Of a stretch of DNA of 64,000 bases, positions 33,734 to 43,012 are shown piece after piece. The translations under genes were made by a program, and so were the position numbers. A model generated the notes under the pieces. It was not told where the DNA came from, did no database searches, and saw only the letters and a list, made by a program, of their open reading frames with translations. Position 1 is the stretch's first letter. Each line of letters begins with the position of its first letter. Location of the stretch: assembly GCF_033304595.1 (NCBI RefSeq), contig NZ_CP116341.1, positions 849,001 to 913,000 of the forward strand, written 5' to 3'. The DNA comes from Sporosarcina jeotgali. Lineage in GTDB: Bacteria > Bacillota > Bacilli > Bacillales_A > Planococcaceae.

Positions 33734-36700
33734 ATGAAAATTAGCGATTTTTCGATTAAACGCCCAGTATTCACGATTGTCACGATGTTTTTAATCATAA
33801 TTCTCGGGGCAGTATCTTTTTTTAGAATACCCGTAACACTTATTCCGGACTTAAATCCTCCTGTCGCCGTGGTCGTAGCAAATTATGGAGGCGCTTCGCC
33901 AACGGAAGTGAGTGAAAAGCTGACGAAGCCGCTGGAAGAAAGCCTATCCACAGCTCCAGGATTGAAATCATTGCAATCTACTTCTCAGGAAGGCGCGACA
34001 CTTGTCTTTATGATGTTTGACTGGTCTGCTGATATCGATGACGTTCAGCTCGATATCTTGCAGCGAATTGACCAGGTGCCTGTGCCTGAAGGAGCGGATA
34101 AACCCCGCTTCATGAAGTTTGATCCATCCCAATTCCCGGTCATTCAACTCTCTCTTAAAACAGCGTCTGACGATGTCGATATTCGAAAGATTGCAGAAGA
34201 GCTGGAGACGGAATTACGCCAGACTGAAGGCGTCGCCAGTGTAAGTGTATCTGGTAAGCTAGTGGAAGAAATTCAAATCGTATTAGACGAAGCGAAACTA
34301 GAAAAGAATGGTATTACACAAGCTGACGTAGTCCAGGCCGTTCAAGCTTCTAACGTAACGATGCCAGGAGAGCCAGTAAGCGCATCTGGCGGAAAGCAGC
34401 TGACAACACGGATTATCAGCAGCCTCAGTTCAGAGGATGATGTAAAAAACGTCATTATCGGACCTAATGCTGTAACGGGTAAGCGGATGCTTGTAAAGGA
34501 CGTTGCAACCGTAAATCTTGCGGAGGCCAACAGCGGCACTTTGACTCGTGCAAATGATCAGCAGGCTGTTTTGCTCTCGGTTCTGCAAGAATCAGGTGCG
34601 AATACTGCAGAAGTATCGAAGTCTTTTAAAAAATCATTAGATAATTTGCTGGATGAGGATCAATTTAAAGATGTAAATGCGGATATATTGTTTGACCAGG
34701 GAGATTACGTCAAGCTGGCGATCAATAATATCGGGCAATCCCTCATTCTCGGGGGACTTTTCGCCATGATTGTGCTGTTCTTCTTCCTTAAAGGAATTAG
34801 AAGCCCGATTATTATAGGGGTTGCAATCCCTTATTCAGTAATTGTCACTTTCGTACTTATGTTTTTTGCTGATTTCTCGCTCAATATTATGACGCTCGGA
34901 GCGTTAGCGCTCGGAATTGGAATGCTTGTCGATAATGCAATTGTCGTCATTGAAAACATTGAACGGCACCTTGCAATGGGCAAAGACCGTAAAGTTGCTG
35001 CAAGTGAAGGGGCAAAAGAAGTTGGCGGGGCAATTATTGCCTCCACTTTAACGACACTGGCTGTCTTTGTTCCGGTTATTTTCATTAGCGGATTAATAGG
35101 ACAAATCTTTACCCAATTTGCGTTAACTATCTCATTCAGCCTATTTGCATCACTGGTTGTTGCATTAACGGTAGTACCGATGATGGCAAGCCGCATGTTG
35201 CGGAAGCCTCGCCGCAATGTCGAAGCTCGCCGGCGGCGCTCAAAAACACTCAATACTTTTGAAAAGTCTATAAAGTGGTCATTAGCGCATCGCTTCCTCA
35301 TTCTAGCGATGACGGTAGTTTTGCTTGGCGCCAGTGCGTTTGGATTGTTTAAGGTTGGAACAGAATTCCTGCCATCAACAGATGAAGGGTTTTTCAGTAT
35401 TAACGTAGACCTTCCAAATGGCTCCTCACTTGAAACCACAAATGCTGCTGTGAAAAAAGTAGAAGACGTCTTGAAAGAACAAAAAGATGTGGACGTATAC
35501 GTCAGCCTTGTGGGCGGTACCCAGCAATCCATGGCGCAAGGAGGCTCGCAAGCGGATACAGCGGAGATGTATGTGAAGCTGAAGCCGCTGGACGAGCGTG
35601 ATCGCTCCGTGTTCGAGTTCATGGATGATGTGAAGCCGAAAGTAAACAAAGCAATTGGCGAGACTGCTGAAGTAAGCTTTAATGTACAAGCTGCTGCGGG
35701 TTCCAGTCCAAATACGTTATCGTTTGCGATTGAAGATACAAACGAATCCCGGCTAAACGATGCAACTGCTAAAATCGATGCAGCTCTAAGGGATTTGGAT
35801 GGAGTCACAGATGTATCGAACAATTTAATGGATACTGTTGAAGAAGTTCAAGTAACTGTCGATCCGAAGTTAGCTGCTGATTTTGGATTAGTTCCGTACC
35901 AAGTCGCTCAAACGATCACAGACGTTACTAGAGGCACATTTGCGACTCAGATTGTGGATGAAAAAGATCAAGTACTGACCGTAAATGTTCAGTACGACAA
36001 AAAGTTTTATAAGGATACCGATGCTTTACGGAAGATTAAGCTCCGTACGCCTGCCGGACAATTTGTCAAATTGGGACAAATAGCGAAAATTGACATAGCT
36101 GAAGGTCCTGTCGCCATTCAACGTGTAGATCAGGCACATTCCGTTTCATACGATGTGAAGTATGAAAATGATCGTTCACTTGGTGAAATGACTAAGTCTG
36201 TAAATGAGGCGATTGATGAACTGAAATTGCCGGATGAAGTGAAGATGTCTTACAGTGGAGATCGTGAGTTATTTGAGAGCGCAGCAAATGACATGATGCT
36301 GGCACTCATACTCGCAGTCGTGCTCGTGTATATTGTAATGGCAGCACAGTTTGAATCATTCAAATACCCATTTGTTATCATGTTCTCGGTTCCTTTAATG
36401 GTGATTGGCGTAGCGATCGGTTTGTTTGTAACAAACACACCAATCAGTGTTACATCGATCATAGGAGTTCTTGTGCTGGTAGGAATTGTTGTGAACAACG
36501 GCATTGTCCTTGTTGATTATATTAATCAGCAAAAGGAAAAGGGGATGGCATCGTATGATGCGATCGTCATATCCGTGAAAAACCGTGTGCGTCCGATTCT
36601 AATGACAGCACTAACGACGATTCTTGGATTGCTGCCGCTTGCACTTGGTATCGGAGAAGGTACAGAGATTAACCAGCCGATGGGGATTGCCGTAATTGGC

Positions 36701-36820
36701 GGACTTATCAGCTCGACATTCTTGACCCTCTTCATTGTGCCGATTATTTATAGTCTGTTCGATAAAGAAACGAGAAGAAGAGCGCGCCCTAAACAATCTG
36801 TTGATAACTCAGACAGCTGA
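33734..36820 (+). CDS. RND-family exporter (SwrC/AcrB-like)
   Basis: A 1028-residue inner-membrane RND transporter with twelve helices, one near the N-terminus (TIVTMFLIIILGAVSFF) followed by a large outer loop, six helices, a second outer loop and five more helices. The proton-relay Asp is in LGIGMLVDNAIVVIENIERH. Like B. subtilis SwrC it would export surfactants or toxic amphiphiles by proton antiport. No membrane-fusion protein or outer channel gene adjoins. The start is ATG 33734 at MKISDFSIKRP; the 37-residue upstream extension is not family-like. Confidence 0.92.
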   Translation: MKISDFSIKRPVFTIVTMFLIIILGAVSFFRIPVTLIPDLNPPVAVVVANYGGASPTEVSEKLTKPLEESLSTAPGLKSLQSTSQEGATLVFMMFDWSADIDDVQLDILQRIDQVPVPEGADKPRFMKFDPSQFPVIQLSLKTASDDVDIRKIAEELETELRQTEGVASVSVSGKLVEEIQIVLDEAKLEKNGITQADVVQAVQASNVTMPGEPVSASGGKQLTTRIISSLSSEDDVKNVIIGPNAVTGKRMLVKDVATVNLAEANSGTLTRANDQQAVLLSVLQESGANTAEVSKSFKKSLDNLLDEDQFKDVNADILFDQGDYVKLAINNIGQSLILGGLFAMIVLFFFLKGIRSPIIIGVAIPYSVIVTFVLMFFADFSLNIMTLGALALGIGMLVDNAIVVIENIERHLAMGKDRKVAASEGAKEVGGAIIASTLTTLAVFVPVIFISGLIGQIFTQFALTISFSLFASLVVALTVVPMMASRMLRKPRRNVEARRRRSKTLNTFEKSIKWSLAHRFLILAMTVVLLGASAFGLFKVGTEFLPSTDEGFFSINVDLPNGSSLETTNAAVKKVEDVLKEQKDVDVYVSLVGGTQQSMAQGGSQADTAEMYVKLKPLDERDRSVFEFMDDVKPKVNKAIGETAEVSFNVQAAAGSSPNTLSFAIEDTNESRLNDATAKIDAALRDLDGVTDVSNNLMDTVEEVQVTVDPKLAADFGLVPYQVAQTITDVTRGTFATQIVDEKDQVLTVNVQYDKKFYKDTDALRKIKLRTPAGQFVKLGQIAKIDIAEGPVAIQRVDQAHSVSYDVKYENDRSLGEMTKSVNEAIDELKLPDEVKMSYSGDRELFESAANDMMLALILAVVLVYIVMAAQFESFKYPFVIMFSVPLMVIGVAIGLFVTNTPISVTSIIGVLVLVGIVVNNGIVLVDYINQQKEKGMASYDAIVISVKNRVRPILMTALTTILGLLPLALGIGEGTEINQPMGIAVIGGLISSTFLTLFIVPIIYSLFDKETRRRARPKQSVDNSDS

Positions 36821-36824
36821 TTTG

Positions 36825-36856
36825 AAAAGCAGAGGAGCGAATCCTCTGCTTTTTTC
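36825..36856 (+). terminator. Terminator of the RND gene
   Basis: Perfect 12-bp stem AAAAGCAGAGGA/TCCTCTGCTTTT with a 5-base loop and six T. Confidence 0.95.
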
Positions 36857-37098
36857 TAAGGAAAAGGATAGGACAATCATTCATAGTTTTGTTTGATATC
36901 TCATAGAATATGAATATCTGCAAAGGAATGTTTTGGTGAAAAAAACAGCAGCTACTCAATTCAATTCTCCTAGTGGGTCCATATTGTGTCAAAACGAAAA
37001 CATCTCAATGAAAATGATATGAAAAAGCAGATGTTTAGTTTACAGAAGAGCCGATGCTTAGTATAATAAATGGAGAAAAGTACCCAACAACTGAATGT
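36857..37098. other. Upstream region of the riboswitch
   Basis: About 240 bp between the RND terminator and the Mn2+ riboswitch without a gene. A candidate -10 (TATAAT in the AGTATAATAAATGG stretch, near 37060) precedes the riboswitch by about 35 bp; no clear -35 is seen. Confidence 0.45.
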
Positions 37099-37250
37099 CT
37101 TTGACGTTTGTCAAAGGGGAGTAGCTATAGGGAAACCTATTTCATAGTCGTCAATACATGGTGATACAGCGCCATCGGTTATGATAGCTGGATTTTTTAC
37201 AAATTCCGACTTAGCGAGACCTTTGCCTTTTATTAGGTGAGGGTTTTTTT
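37099..37250 (+). ncRNA. yybP-ykoY Mn2+ riboswitch with transcription terminator
   Basis: The aptamer runs from CAAAGGGGAGTAGC (37112-37125) through GTCGTCAATAC (37147-37157) to GCGAGACCTTTG (37214-37225), the conserved sequence blocks of the yybP-ykoY family, which senses Mn2+. P1 pairs CAAAGG (37112-37117) with CCTTTG (37220-37225). The same CCTTTG begins a terminator arm, CCTTTGCCT (37220-37228), that pairs with AGGTGAGGG (37235-37243) before seven T. Metal binding that holds P1 would therefore prevent termination. A third hairpin, CTTTGAC-gttt-GTCAAAG (37099-37116), competes with the 5' side of P1. It controls the TerC-family gene downstream. Confidence 0.93.
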
Positions 37251-37275
37251 GATTGAAAAAAAGGAGGAATTTTTC

Positions 37276-38034
37276 TTGGAAACAATTTTTTTGGAGTATG
37301 CCTGGGTACTGCTTGTACTAATCGTATTGGAAGGTCTTCTTGCTGCAGATAACGCAGTGGTTATGGCGGTTATGGTAAAACACCTTCCGAAATTACAACA
37401 GCAAAAGGCATTGTTTTATGGACTGTTAGGGGCATTTGTTTTCCGATTTGCTGCTTTGTTCTTCATCACATACCTTGTGAATTATTGGGAAATTCAAGCA
37501 TTAGGTGCCATTTACCTGTTGTATATTTCAATGAAAAATATTTATGATCAAAGACATCATAAAAGTGAAAATCCGACTAAGAAAAAACGAAAAGAATCTG
37601 GTTTTTGGTTTACGGTATTGAAAGTGGAGCTTGCAGATATTGCATTTGCACTGGATTCCATGCTTGCAGCAGTAGCGCTTGCCGTTACACTTCCAGAACT
37701 AGGGAACTTCCACATTGGCGGCATTAACGGCGGACAGTTCACTGTCATGCTGATTGGCGGCATTATCGGGCTAATCTTAATCCGATTTGCTGCTCGTCAA
37801 TTTGTAACGTTGCTTGAAAAATATCCGGCTCTTGAAACAGCAGCATTCCTCATTGTTGGCTGGGTAGGTGTAAAGCTTGCGGTAATGACGCTTGCACATC
37901 CGAATGTGCACATTATCGATACGGAATTCCCGCACTCGACTGTATGGAAACTTATTTTCTGGACAGTTCTTGCTGCGATCGCAATTGGCGGTTATTTAAC
38001 AGCTGTTGCAAGCAAACGAAAAACTTCAAAGTAA
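37276..38034 (+). CDS. TerC-family membrane protein (YkoY-like Mn2+ exporter)
   Basis: A 252-residue protein with about seven or eight membrane helices. The acidic metal-site motifs are VLEGLLAADNAVVMAVM in the first helix and VKVELADIAFALDSMLAA in the middle, as in TerC/YkoY/MeeF-type proteins. These export Mn2+ or help metallate secreted enzymes. Control by an Mn2+ riboswitch supports a manganese role. I choose TTG 37276, eight bases after AAGGAGG; the longer frame from 37237 would lie in the terminator. A terminator follows. Confidence 0.9.
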   Translation: METIFLEYAWVLLVLIVLEGLLAADNAVVMAVMVKHLPKLQQQKALFYGLLGAFVFRFAALFFITYLVNYWEIQALGAIYLLYISMKNIYDQRHHKSENPTKKKRKESGFWFTVLKVELADIAFALDSMLAAVALAVTLPELGNFHIGGINGGQFTVMLIGGIIGLILIRFAARQFVTLLEKYPALETAAFLIVGWVGVKLAVMTLAHPNVHIIDTEFPHSTVWKLIFWTVLAAIAIGGYLTAVASKRKTSK

Positions 38035-38042
38035 CCAATTTT

Positions 38043-38087
38043 AACTGCCCGGCGCGAATCTATTTTCGTGACGGGCAGTTTTTTTGC
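38043..38087 (+). terminator. Terminator of the terC-type gene
   Basis: Stem AACTGCCCG/CGGGCAGTT with an inner GCGAAT/TTCGTG-like pairing and seven T. Confidence 0.92.
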
Positions 38088-38233
38088 AATGAAAAGAAGT
38101 GCGCAGCAGATTCTAAATACCGGGTTGAGAAAGAATCAGAATGCCGATGCTAAAAAGGAACTGAATATCGCTGTCAGGATAAATTCGAGTATGGTATGAT
38201 TATGTCCTCCTGAAGGAAAGGATCGGATACTAC

Positions 38234-39583
38234 ATGAAACTTAACCGTGATAGTTTACGCAGGTTCACACCTGCTCAATTAATCGTATTTTATTACTTTT
38301 TAGCGATCGCATTTTCTTTTTTGTTATTGAATTTGCCGGGCGTTTACAATCCAGGTGTAAAAGTTTCATTCATTGACAGCTTATTCACCGCAGTGAGCGC
38401 CGTAAGTGTGACAGGATTAACTCCTATTAGTATTGCGGGTACCTATTCTGTATTCGGGCTATGTATGCTGATGCTCGTCTTGCAATTAGGCGGAATTGGC
38501 ATTATGTCGATTGGCACATTCTTTTGGCTGCTTGTGAAGAAGCGCATCGGCTTGCGAGAACGGCAGCTCATTATGGTGGATCACAATCAATATACGCTGG
38601 CAGGCGTCGTACAGCTTATTAAACAAATTGTACGGATTATTTTCCTCATCGAACTAATAGGCGGAATTGTCCTGACCATTTATATTATGCCTTTGTACGA
38701 TAAGTTTTCAGAAGCATTATTGAATGGGATGTTTTTATCAGTTTCAGCTACTACGAATGCAGGCTTTGACATTACGGATGCTTCTTTGTTACCGTACTTC
38801 AATGATTATTTTGTTCAAAGTGTCATCATGATGCTGATTATTTTAGGAGCTATCGGTTTTCCTGTTCTGGTCGAAGTGAAAAGTTTCTTTTCAAAAAAGG
38901 TACCTCATTTTCGTTTCTCACTATTTACTAAAATTACGACTGCAACCTTTGGAATTTTGTTAGTTGTTGGGGCACTGATGATTTATGTGTTGGAATCCTT
39001 TCACTCGTTTAAAGGAATGTCGTGGCACGAAAAGATATTTTCATCTCTATTTCACTCAGTTTCAGCACGATCTGCAGGATTAACGACGTATGATATTACT
39101 AGCTTTAGTGATGCAACTGACATCGTTATTAGCTCACTGATGTTCATCGGTGCTTCTCCCAGTTCTGTTGGCGGGGGAATTCGAACAACGACATTTGCAA
39201 TAGCTGTTTTATTCCTTATTAACTTTGCCAAAGGTAAAGATGTCATTCATATTTTTAAAAGACGAATAAAACTTGTCGACATTTTTCGCTCATATGCTGT
39301 CATTTTACTCGCTGGTTTCATGGTCATGACTGCTCTTCTCATCTTGTTAGTTACAGAGCCCGGAGTACCTGTTGTTTCTTTGTTGTTTGAAATTACCTCT
39401 GCTTTTGGAACATGCGGTATGTCACTTGGAATTACGTCGGATCTCTCCATCCCAGGTAAAATTATCATTATGGCCTTAATGTTTATAGGGCGCGTTGGAC
39501 TCATTTCTTTCCTATTTACATTAGGAGGAAAGGTGAACAAAACTTCCTTCCGTTACCCGAAAGAACGAGTTATTATAGGATAA
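38234..39583 (+). CDS. ktrD: Ktr K+ transporter membrane subunit (KtrD/KtrB)
   Basis: A 449-residue TrkH/KtrB-type channel. Four M1-P-M2 repeats show the pore loops AVSAVSVTGLTPI, ATTNAGFD, SARSAGLTTYD and SAFGTCGMSLG. It takes up K+ with Na+ dependence, gated by a cytosolic RCK subunit (KtrA/KtrC), which is not encoded here. The neighbours (a KinE-like kinase downstream) match B. subtilis ktrD (ykrM) rather than ktrB. No ydaO-type c-di-AMP riboswitch is visible in the 145 bp upstream. The ribosome site (GAAGGAAAGG) is about 12 bp from the ATG, longer than usual. Confidence 0.88.
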   Translation: MKLNRDSLRRFTPAQLIVFYYFLAIAFSFLLLNLPGVYNPGVKVSFIDSLFTAVSAVSVTGLTPISIAGTYSVFGLCMLMLVLQLGGIGIMSIGTFFWLLVKKRIGLRERQLIMVDHNQYTLAGVVQLIKQIVRIIFLIELIGGIVLTIYIMPLYDKFSEALLNGMFLSVSATTNAGFDITDASLLPYFNDYFVQSVIMMLIILGAIGFPVLVEVKSFFSKKVPHFRFSLFTKITTATFGILLVVGALMIYVLESFHSFKGMSWHEKIFSSLFHSVSARSAGLTTYDITSFSDATDIVISSLMFIGASPSSVGGGIRTTTFAIAVLFLINFAKGKDVIHIFKRRIKLVDIFRSYAVILLAGFMVMTALLILLVTEPGVPVVSLLFEITSAFGTCGMSLGITSDLSIPGKIIIMALMFIGRVGLISFLFTLGGKVNKTSFRYPKERVIIG

Positions 39584-39816
39584 ATGGATCTGTATTAAGA
39601 AAAAAGAGTATGTTGAATCATTCGAAAAGTGATTTTTTATTTCTTGGATTAACTATGGATGGAAGAAAGTTTTAGTAATATGATCCCGAAGGCCTATATA
39701 ACGAAATGCTGAAATATGGAATAATCTGAATTATATATAGTGAAACGTTAGTCACAGATGTAATAATTCATGGTAGTATTTCATATCTTGTCTTAACAGT
39801 CTTGGGAGGGTATAAA
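39584..39816. other. Intergenic region before the kinase gene
   Basis: About 230 bp. A weak hairpin AATCA...TGATT followed by TTTTTATTT near 39617-39641 may end ktrD. The rest is AT-rich and should hold the kinase promoter; I see no clear sigma-H pattern. Confidence 0.4.
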
Positions 39817-41256
39817 ATGCTGGAACAAATAGAAAATGTGAATGGATATGAATCCCTTTTCGTTATGGACAACCGTCATCCTTGTATTTTGGTCGGCATG
39901 GATGGTGTCATTGCAGAAGCAAATCTATTATTCACCAATAAATTTATATTGGGGAAGAATGATAACTTTTTATCGCTGCTTAAAAGCAGCGGCATTAGCA
40001 GCTGGAATGACTTTAAAAAAGGTTGTGTAGAAACCAAAGTAGGGATGTTTGACAACCTTGTAATGACTTCTGTCGGAAATATTGAGTTTTTATGTAAAAC
40101 ACATATTTTTTACTCAAGTGAAACGAAACAAGCTGTTTTAACTTTTGTGCTTCCTGCTTTATGTACAGATCTCCCGTTGACCGCTTACGCCCAGTGCTTT
40201 ACACATGCCTCAAATTTAAAAGTCATTGTTAATGATGAAGGATATATCGTTGATGTTAATAATAAGATTAGTGATGTATTCAATTTAACCAGAAGTGCTG
40301 TTATTGGGAAGCGTATTCAAACTTTGTATAGAAAGTTCAATACTCAAAAAAGAAATGCCGAGGCTCAATATGCGACGCATTTGAATACCCTTAAAACATA
40401 TGGAGAAGTAAAAGTTACAGAACGATTTGAAAGTGAGCCGAATACGATTCAGTTCTTGGAAATACATGCTACCTATAATTCCGACAGTAATCTGTATTTC
40501 GTTGACATTCAGGATTGCACGGAAGTGGAAATGCTGCGCAGGCAGCTGGACCACTCCGGATCACTTTCCACAGTCGGACAAATGGCAGCAAGTATTGCAC
40601 ATGAGATCCGAAATCCGATGACAACGCTGAAAGGCTTCGTTCAGCTTATGGAGGTTACTGCGACTGGGGATACAGCTAAGTATTTGTCAGTAGTAGACGA
40701 TGAGTTGAAACGAATGGAAGCCATCTTAAACGAAATGCTAATGCTATCAAAACCCTCTGAAGAAAAGATTTCAGAATTCTCATTAGGAGTATTGATTACA
40801 AAAGTTTTGGAAATTATGAAACCCAAAGCCATGTTTGAATCCATTCAGATCGACTGGCATGATGCTTCCTTCTGCAATTCGATGATCCATTCAAATGCGG
40901 ATAAGATTAAACAAGTTCTCTTGAATATTTTTAAAAATGCATTTGAAGCAATGGAACCAGGAGGCATTTTGACACTCAAACTAGAAAAAGATGAAGGAAC
41001 TTCCTTTACCCTCTCAGTACGCGATACAGGAAAAGGAATGTCTCCTTTACAAATTAAGAATATTTTCATGCCTTTTTTTACGTCCAAACCTGAAGGAACT
41101 GGTTTAGGACTCCCATTTGTTTTGAAAACAATGGAAGACTTGGGCGGTGCGGTTGCTGTTTCTAGCGAAGCAAACAAAGGAACCACGTTTACTTTGGCAT
41201 TTCCTCGACATTATTTAGAAAGCTGTACAATCAGCGAGAACTATACAGCGAACTAA
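39817..41256 (+). CDS. Soluble PAS histidine kinase, KinE/sporulation-kinase type
   Basis: A 479-residue cytosolic sensor kinase with no membrane helix. Two PAS-like domains (about 15-110 and 130-235) precede the H-box MAASIAHEIRNPMTTLKG with His at about 262, then the ATPase domain with NIFKNAFEAM (N box), DTGKGM (G1), FMPFFTSKPEGTGLGL (F and G2 boxes). No response regulator adjoins, as is usual for orphan kinases that feed Spo0F in the sporulation phosphorelay. Position near ktrD matches B. subtilis kinE. ATG 39817 follows GGGAGGG; the upstream TTG at 39802 lies in that site. Confidence 0.85.
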   Translation: MLEQIENVNGYESLFVMDNRHPCILVGMDGVIAEANLLFTNKFILGKNDNFLSLLKSSGISSWNDFKKGCVETKVGMFDNLVMTSVGNIEFLCKTHIFYSSETKQAVLTFVLPALCTDLPLTAYAQCFTHASNLKVIVNDEGYIVDVNNKISDVFNLTRSAVIGKRIQTLYRKFNTQKRNAEAQYATHLNTLKTYGEVKVTERFESEPNTIQFLEIHATYNSDSNLYFVDIQDCTEVEMLRRQLDHSGSLSTVGQMAASIAHEIRNPMTTLKGFVQLMEVTATGDTAKYLSVVDDELKRMEAILNEMLMLSKPSEEKISEFSLGVLITKVLEIMKPKAMFESIQIDWHDASFCNSMIHSNADKIKQVLLNIFKNAFEAMEPGGILTLKLEKDEGTSFTLSVRDTGKGMSPLQIKNIFMPFFTSKPEGTGLGLPFVLKTMEDLGGAVAVSSEANKGTTFTLAFPRHYLESCTISENYTAN

Positions 41257-41341
41257 CGATGCAGGTTTTATTTTGACGAATTGTTATTCGACCGATTATA
41301 CTAAGCTCATAGATCAAATTGGAAACAGCAGGTGAATAATA

Positions 41342-41794
41342 ATGGGGAATGCAAACGAACGCGCACTTAAGTTATTCGTTGTACTATCGCGAGCGAATAA
41401 AGTGCTGCATGAAGAGACGAATCGGCTAATTTCATCTAAAGGGTTGAATCCGACCGAGTTTGCGGTTCTCGAGTTGTTGTACCACAAAGGAAAACAGCCT
41501 ATCCAAAAAATTGGTGAAAAGATTTTAATGCGCAGCGGTTCGATGACCTATGTCATCAATAAGCTGGAATCGAACGGTTATTTGCAGCGTGAAGTCAATT
41601 CTATCGACAAACGTGTAACGTATGTAGAAATTACTGTCCAGGGCACACAGTTAATGGATTCATTGTTTCCCGGACACGCAGAAAACATTAATAGTTTGCT
41701 TTCTTCGTTAAGCAGTGAGGAACAGGATCAGGCGACTCGACTGCTTCAAAAACTAGGAGTCTCAATTCGGGATTTATCTTCAAAAAAAGACTGA
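41342..41794 (+). CDS. MarR-family regulator (MhqR-like)
   Basis: A 150-residue winged-helix dimeric regulator. Helix-turn-helix KIGEKILMRSGSMTYVINKLESNGYL, then the wing with REVNSIDKRVTYVEIT, typical of MarR proteins. It resembles MhqR (YkvE), which represses quinone/azo-compound resistance genes in B. subtilis and lies in the same neighbourhood there. There are no obvious redox Cys residues, so it is not OhrR. Its target genes are not adjacent. The gene ends in a perfect terminator palindrome. Confidence 0.8.
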   Translation: MGNANERALKLFVVLSRANKVLHEETNRLISSKGLNPTEFAVLELLYHKGKQPIQKIGEKILMRSGSMTYVINKLESNGYLQREVNSIDKRVTYVEITVQGTQLMDSLFPGHAENINSLLSSLSSEEQDQATRLLQKLGVSIRDLSSKKD

Positions 41795-41823
41795 ACGGCG
41801 TAATTACGCCGTTCAGTCTTTTA
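41785..41823. terminator. Bidirectional terminator
   Basis: Perfect palindrome AAAAGACTGAACGGCGTAAT and its complement, with A- and T-runs on both sides. It serves the marR-type gene and the convergent lipoprotein gene. Confidence 0.93.
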
Positions 41824-41831
41824 ACATCCGT

Positions 41832-42551
41832 TTACTTTGCTTCAATCGTTTCTGCCATCTTCAAGAATTCTTCGTAATAGCTTTCATCGTTGTTGTCATA
41901 CATCATGACGCGGACAACCATATCCCCTTTTTGGTAAATCATAGCTGTTATCGGACCTTCAGCAGAGGTTACACGATAGGCTTGTACTTTTTCCAAGTCT
42001 TTGTTTGTTGGAAGTTGTGCGGCATCTGTCAATTCAACAGGAGTTGCATCTGTACTGGTAGCTGCAAGTGTCTCCGTCATGTTTTCAACGGCTTTGTCAA
42101 AATCAGTATCTGCTGCCGACATTGTTCCGATGACCATATACTTATCTTCTTGTTCTTTAAGATAAAGAACATCACGTCCCGGTTCCTCACTCGTCAATTC
42201 ATAAGCAGGAAGCACTTGAATTTTGAAGTCTTGCTCATCACTATCTGTTTCAACAGCGCCTTCTAAGGCAGCTGCGTCCTCAGCATCACTGCTGTCAGAT
42301 TCGGATTCGGATGAATCACTAGTTGCATCATCTTCAGCTGCTTCTTCGTCGCTTGCTGTATCTTCATCGGCAGCTTCTGTATCCGCTGTTTCACTTCCAG
42401 CGGCATCAGATTCTTCAGTACCTGTATCTTCCGCTTGGTCCGTATTTTCAACGGTTGTCTTATCGGTGTCTTCCTCGCTTGTATCCGTTCCGCAAGCGGC
42501 CAATAAAAGTGAGGCAGACAGTGCTGTGTAAAGTAATTTTCTGTTTTTCAT
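41832..42551 (-). CDS. Lipoprotein with long acidic linker, function unknown
   Basis: A 239-residue lipoprotein. Signal peptide with lipobox LAAC (LLLAACGTD), then about 85 residues made mostly of Asp, Glu, Ser, Thr and Ala (for example DTASDEEAAEDD), then a compact C-terminal domain (DFKIQVLPAYELTSEEPG to MAETIEAK). The low-complexity linker would hold the domain away from the membrane across the wall. No named family recognised. AAGGAGGAG lies before the ATG. It may share transcription with the gene ykvS upstream. Confidence 0.8.
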   Translation of the reverse strand: MKNRKLLYTALSASLLLAACGTDTSEEDTDKTTVENTDQAEDTGTEESDAAGSETADTEAADEDTASDEEAAEDDATSDSSESESDSSDAEDAAALEGAVETDSDEQDFKIQVLPAYELTSEEPGRDVLYLKEQEDKYMVIGTMSAADTDFDKAVENMTETLAATSTDATPVELTDAAQLPTNKDLEKVQAYRVTSAEGPITAMIYQKGDMVVRVMMYDNNDESYYEEFLKMAETIEAK

Positions 42552-42600
42552 ACGTTCATCTCCTCCTTATTCAATTTGACGCAATCCTATAAGAAAAGTT

Positions 42601-42807
42601 TCAATCTTCTTTTTTTTGCAGGATTGTGTAGCGTTTATGATTGACGACTGTTTTCTCTTCCAGACCTAATTCTTCGAAGTTTTCCATGTACGTTAAGTTC
42701 ACAATAACCGAGTTATCATTTACTTTTTCAACAATGCCCTGTAATCCATCTTTGAACTCGATAAGTGTTCCCACTTCTGCGATATCCAACTCTTCCATTT
42801 CTTCCAT
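42601..42807 (-). CDS. ykvS: YkvS family protein (DUF2187)
   Basis: A 68-residue SH3-like small protein with the family pattern AEVGTLIEFKDGLQGIVEKV, NSVIVNLTYMENFEEL and EKTVVNHKRYTIL. Function unknown; B. subtilis ykvS is the orthologue by sequence and region. I choose ATG 42807, nine bases after AAGGAG; an in-frame TTG (42816) follows that site directly. Confidence 0.85.
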   Translation of the reverse strand: MEEMEELDIAEVGTLIEFKDGLQGIVEKVNDNSVIVNLTYMENFEELGLEEKTVVNHKRYTILQKKED

Positions 42808-42919
42808 CTGATTCAACTCCTTTTGAAATCGATTAAAACTAGTATACTTAACAAAAGTAATACAGGTAAAGTATCACGAAACGACCGATTGTACAAATGA
42901 TTATTGTTTTAAAAATCAA

Positions 42920-42937
42920 TTGTCGCTAATTGTCGAA
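42920..42937 (+). promoter_or_regulatory. Candidate tandem Spo0A boxes
   Basis: TTGTCGCTA (42920-42928) and TTGTCGAA (42930-42937) are direct repeats 10 bp apart that resemble the 0A box (TGTCGAA). They stand just upstream of TTGACA (42943-42948) and an extended -10, TGGTACTAT (42966-42974), of the Spo0E-like gene; the -35/-10 spacing is 20 bp. Confidence 0.45.
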
Positions 42938-43012
42938 AGGTTTTGACACAAATGAAATTGATATATGGTACTATATAGTAAGCTTTGCAATAAATCGTCG
43001 GGAGGGCTGTCT

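Noticed and set aside
34831..35823. Long (330-codon) frame antisense to the RND gene
   Set aside because: It is the codon-structured shadow of the RND gene, with no ribosome site or family match.
38088..38233. ydaO-type c-di-AMP riboswitch ahead of the Ktr gene
   Set aside because: The region is too short and lacks the family's conserved segments.
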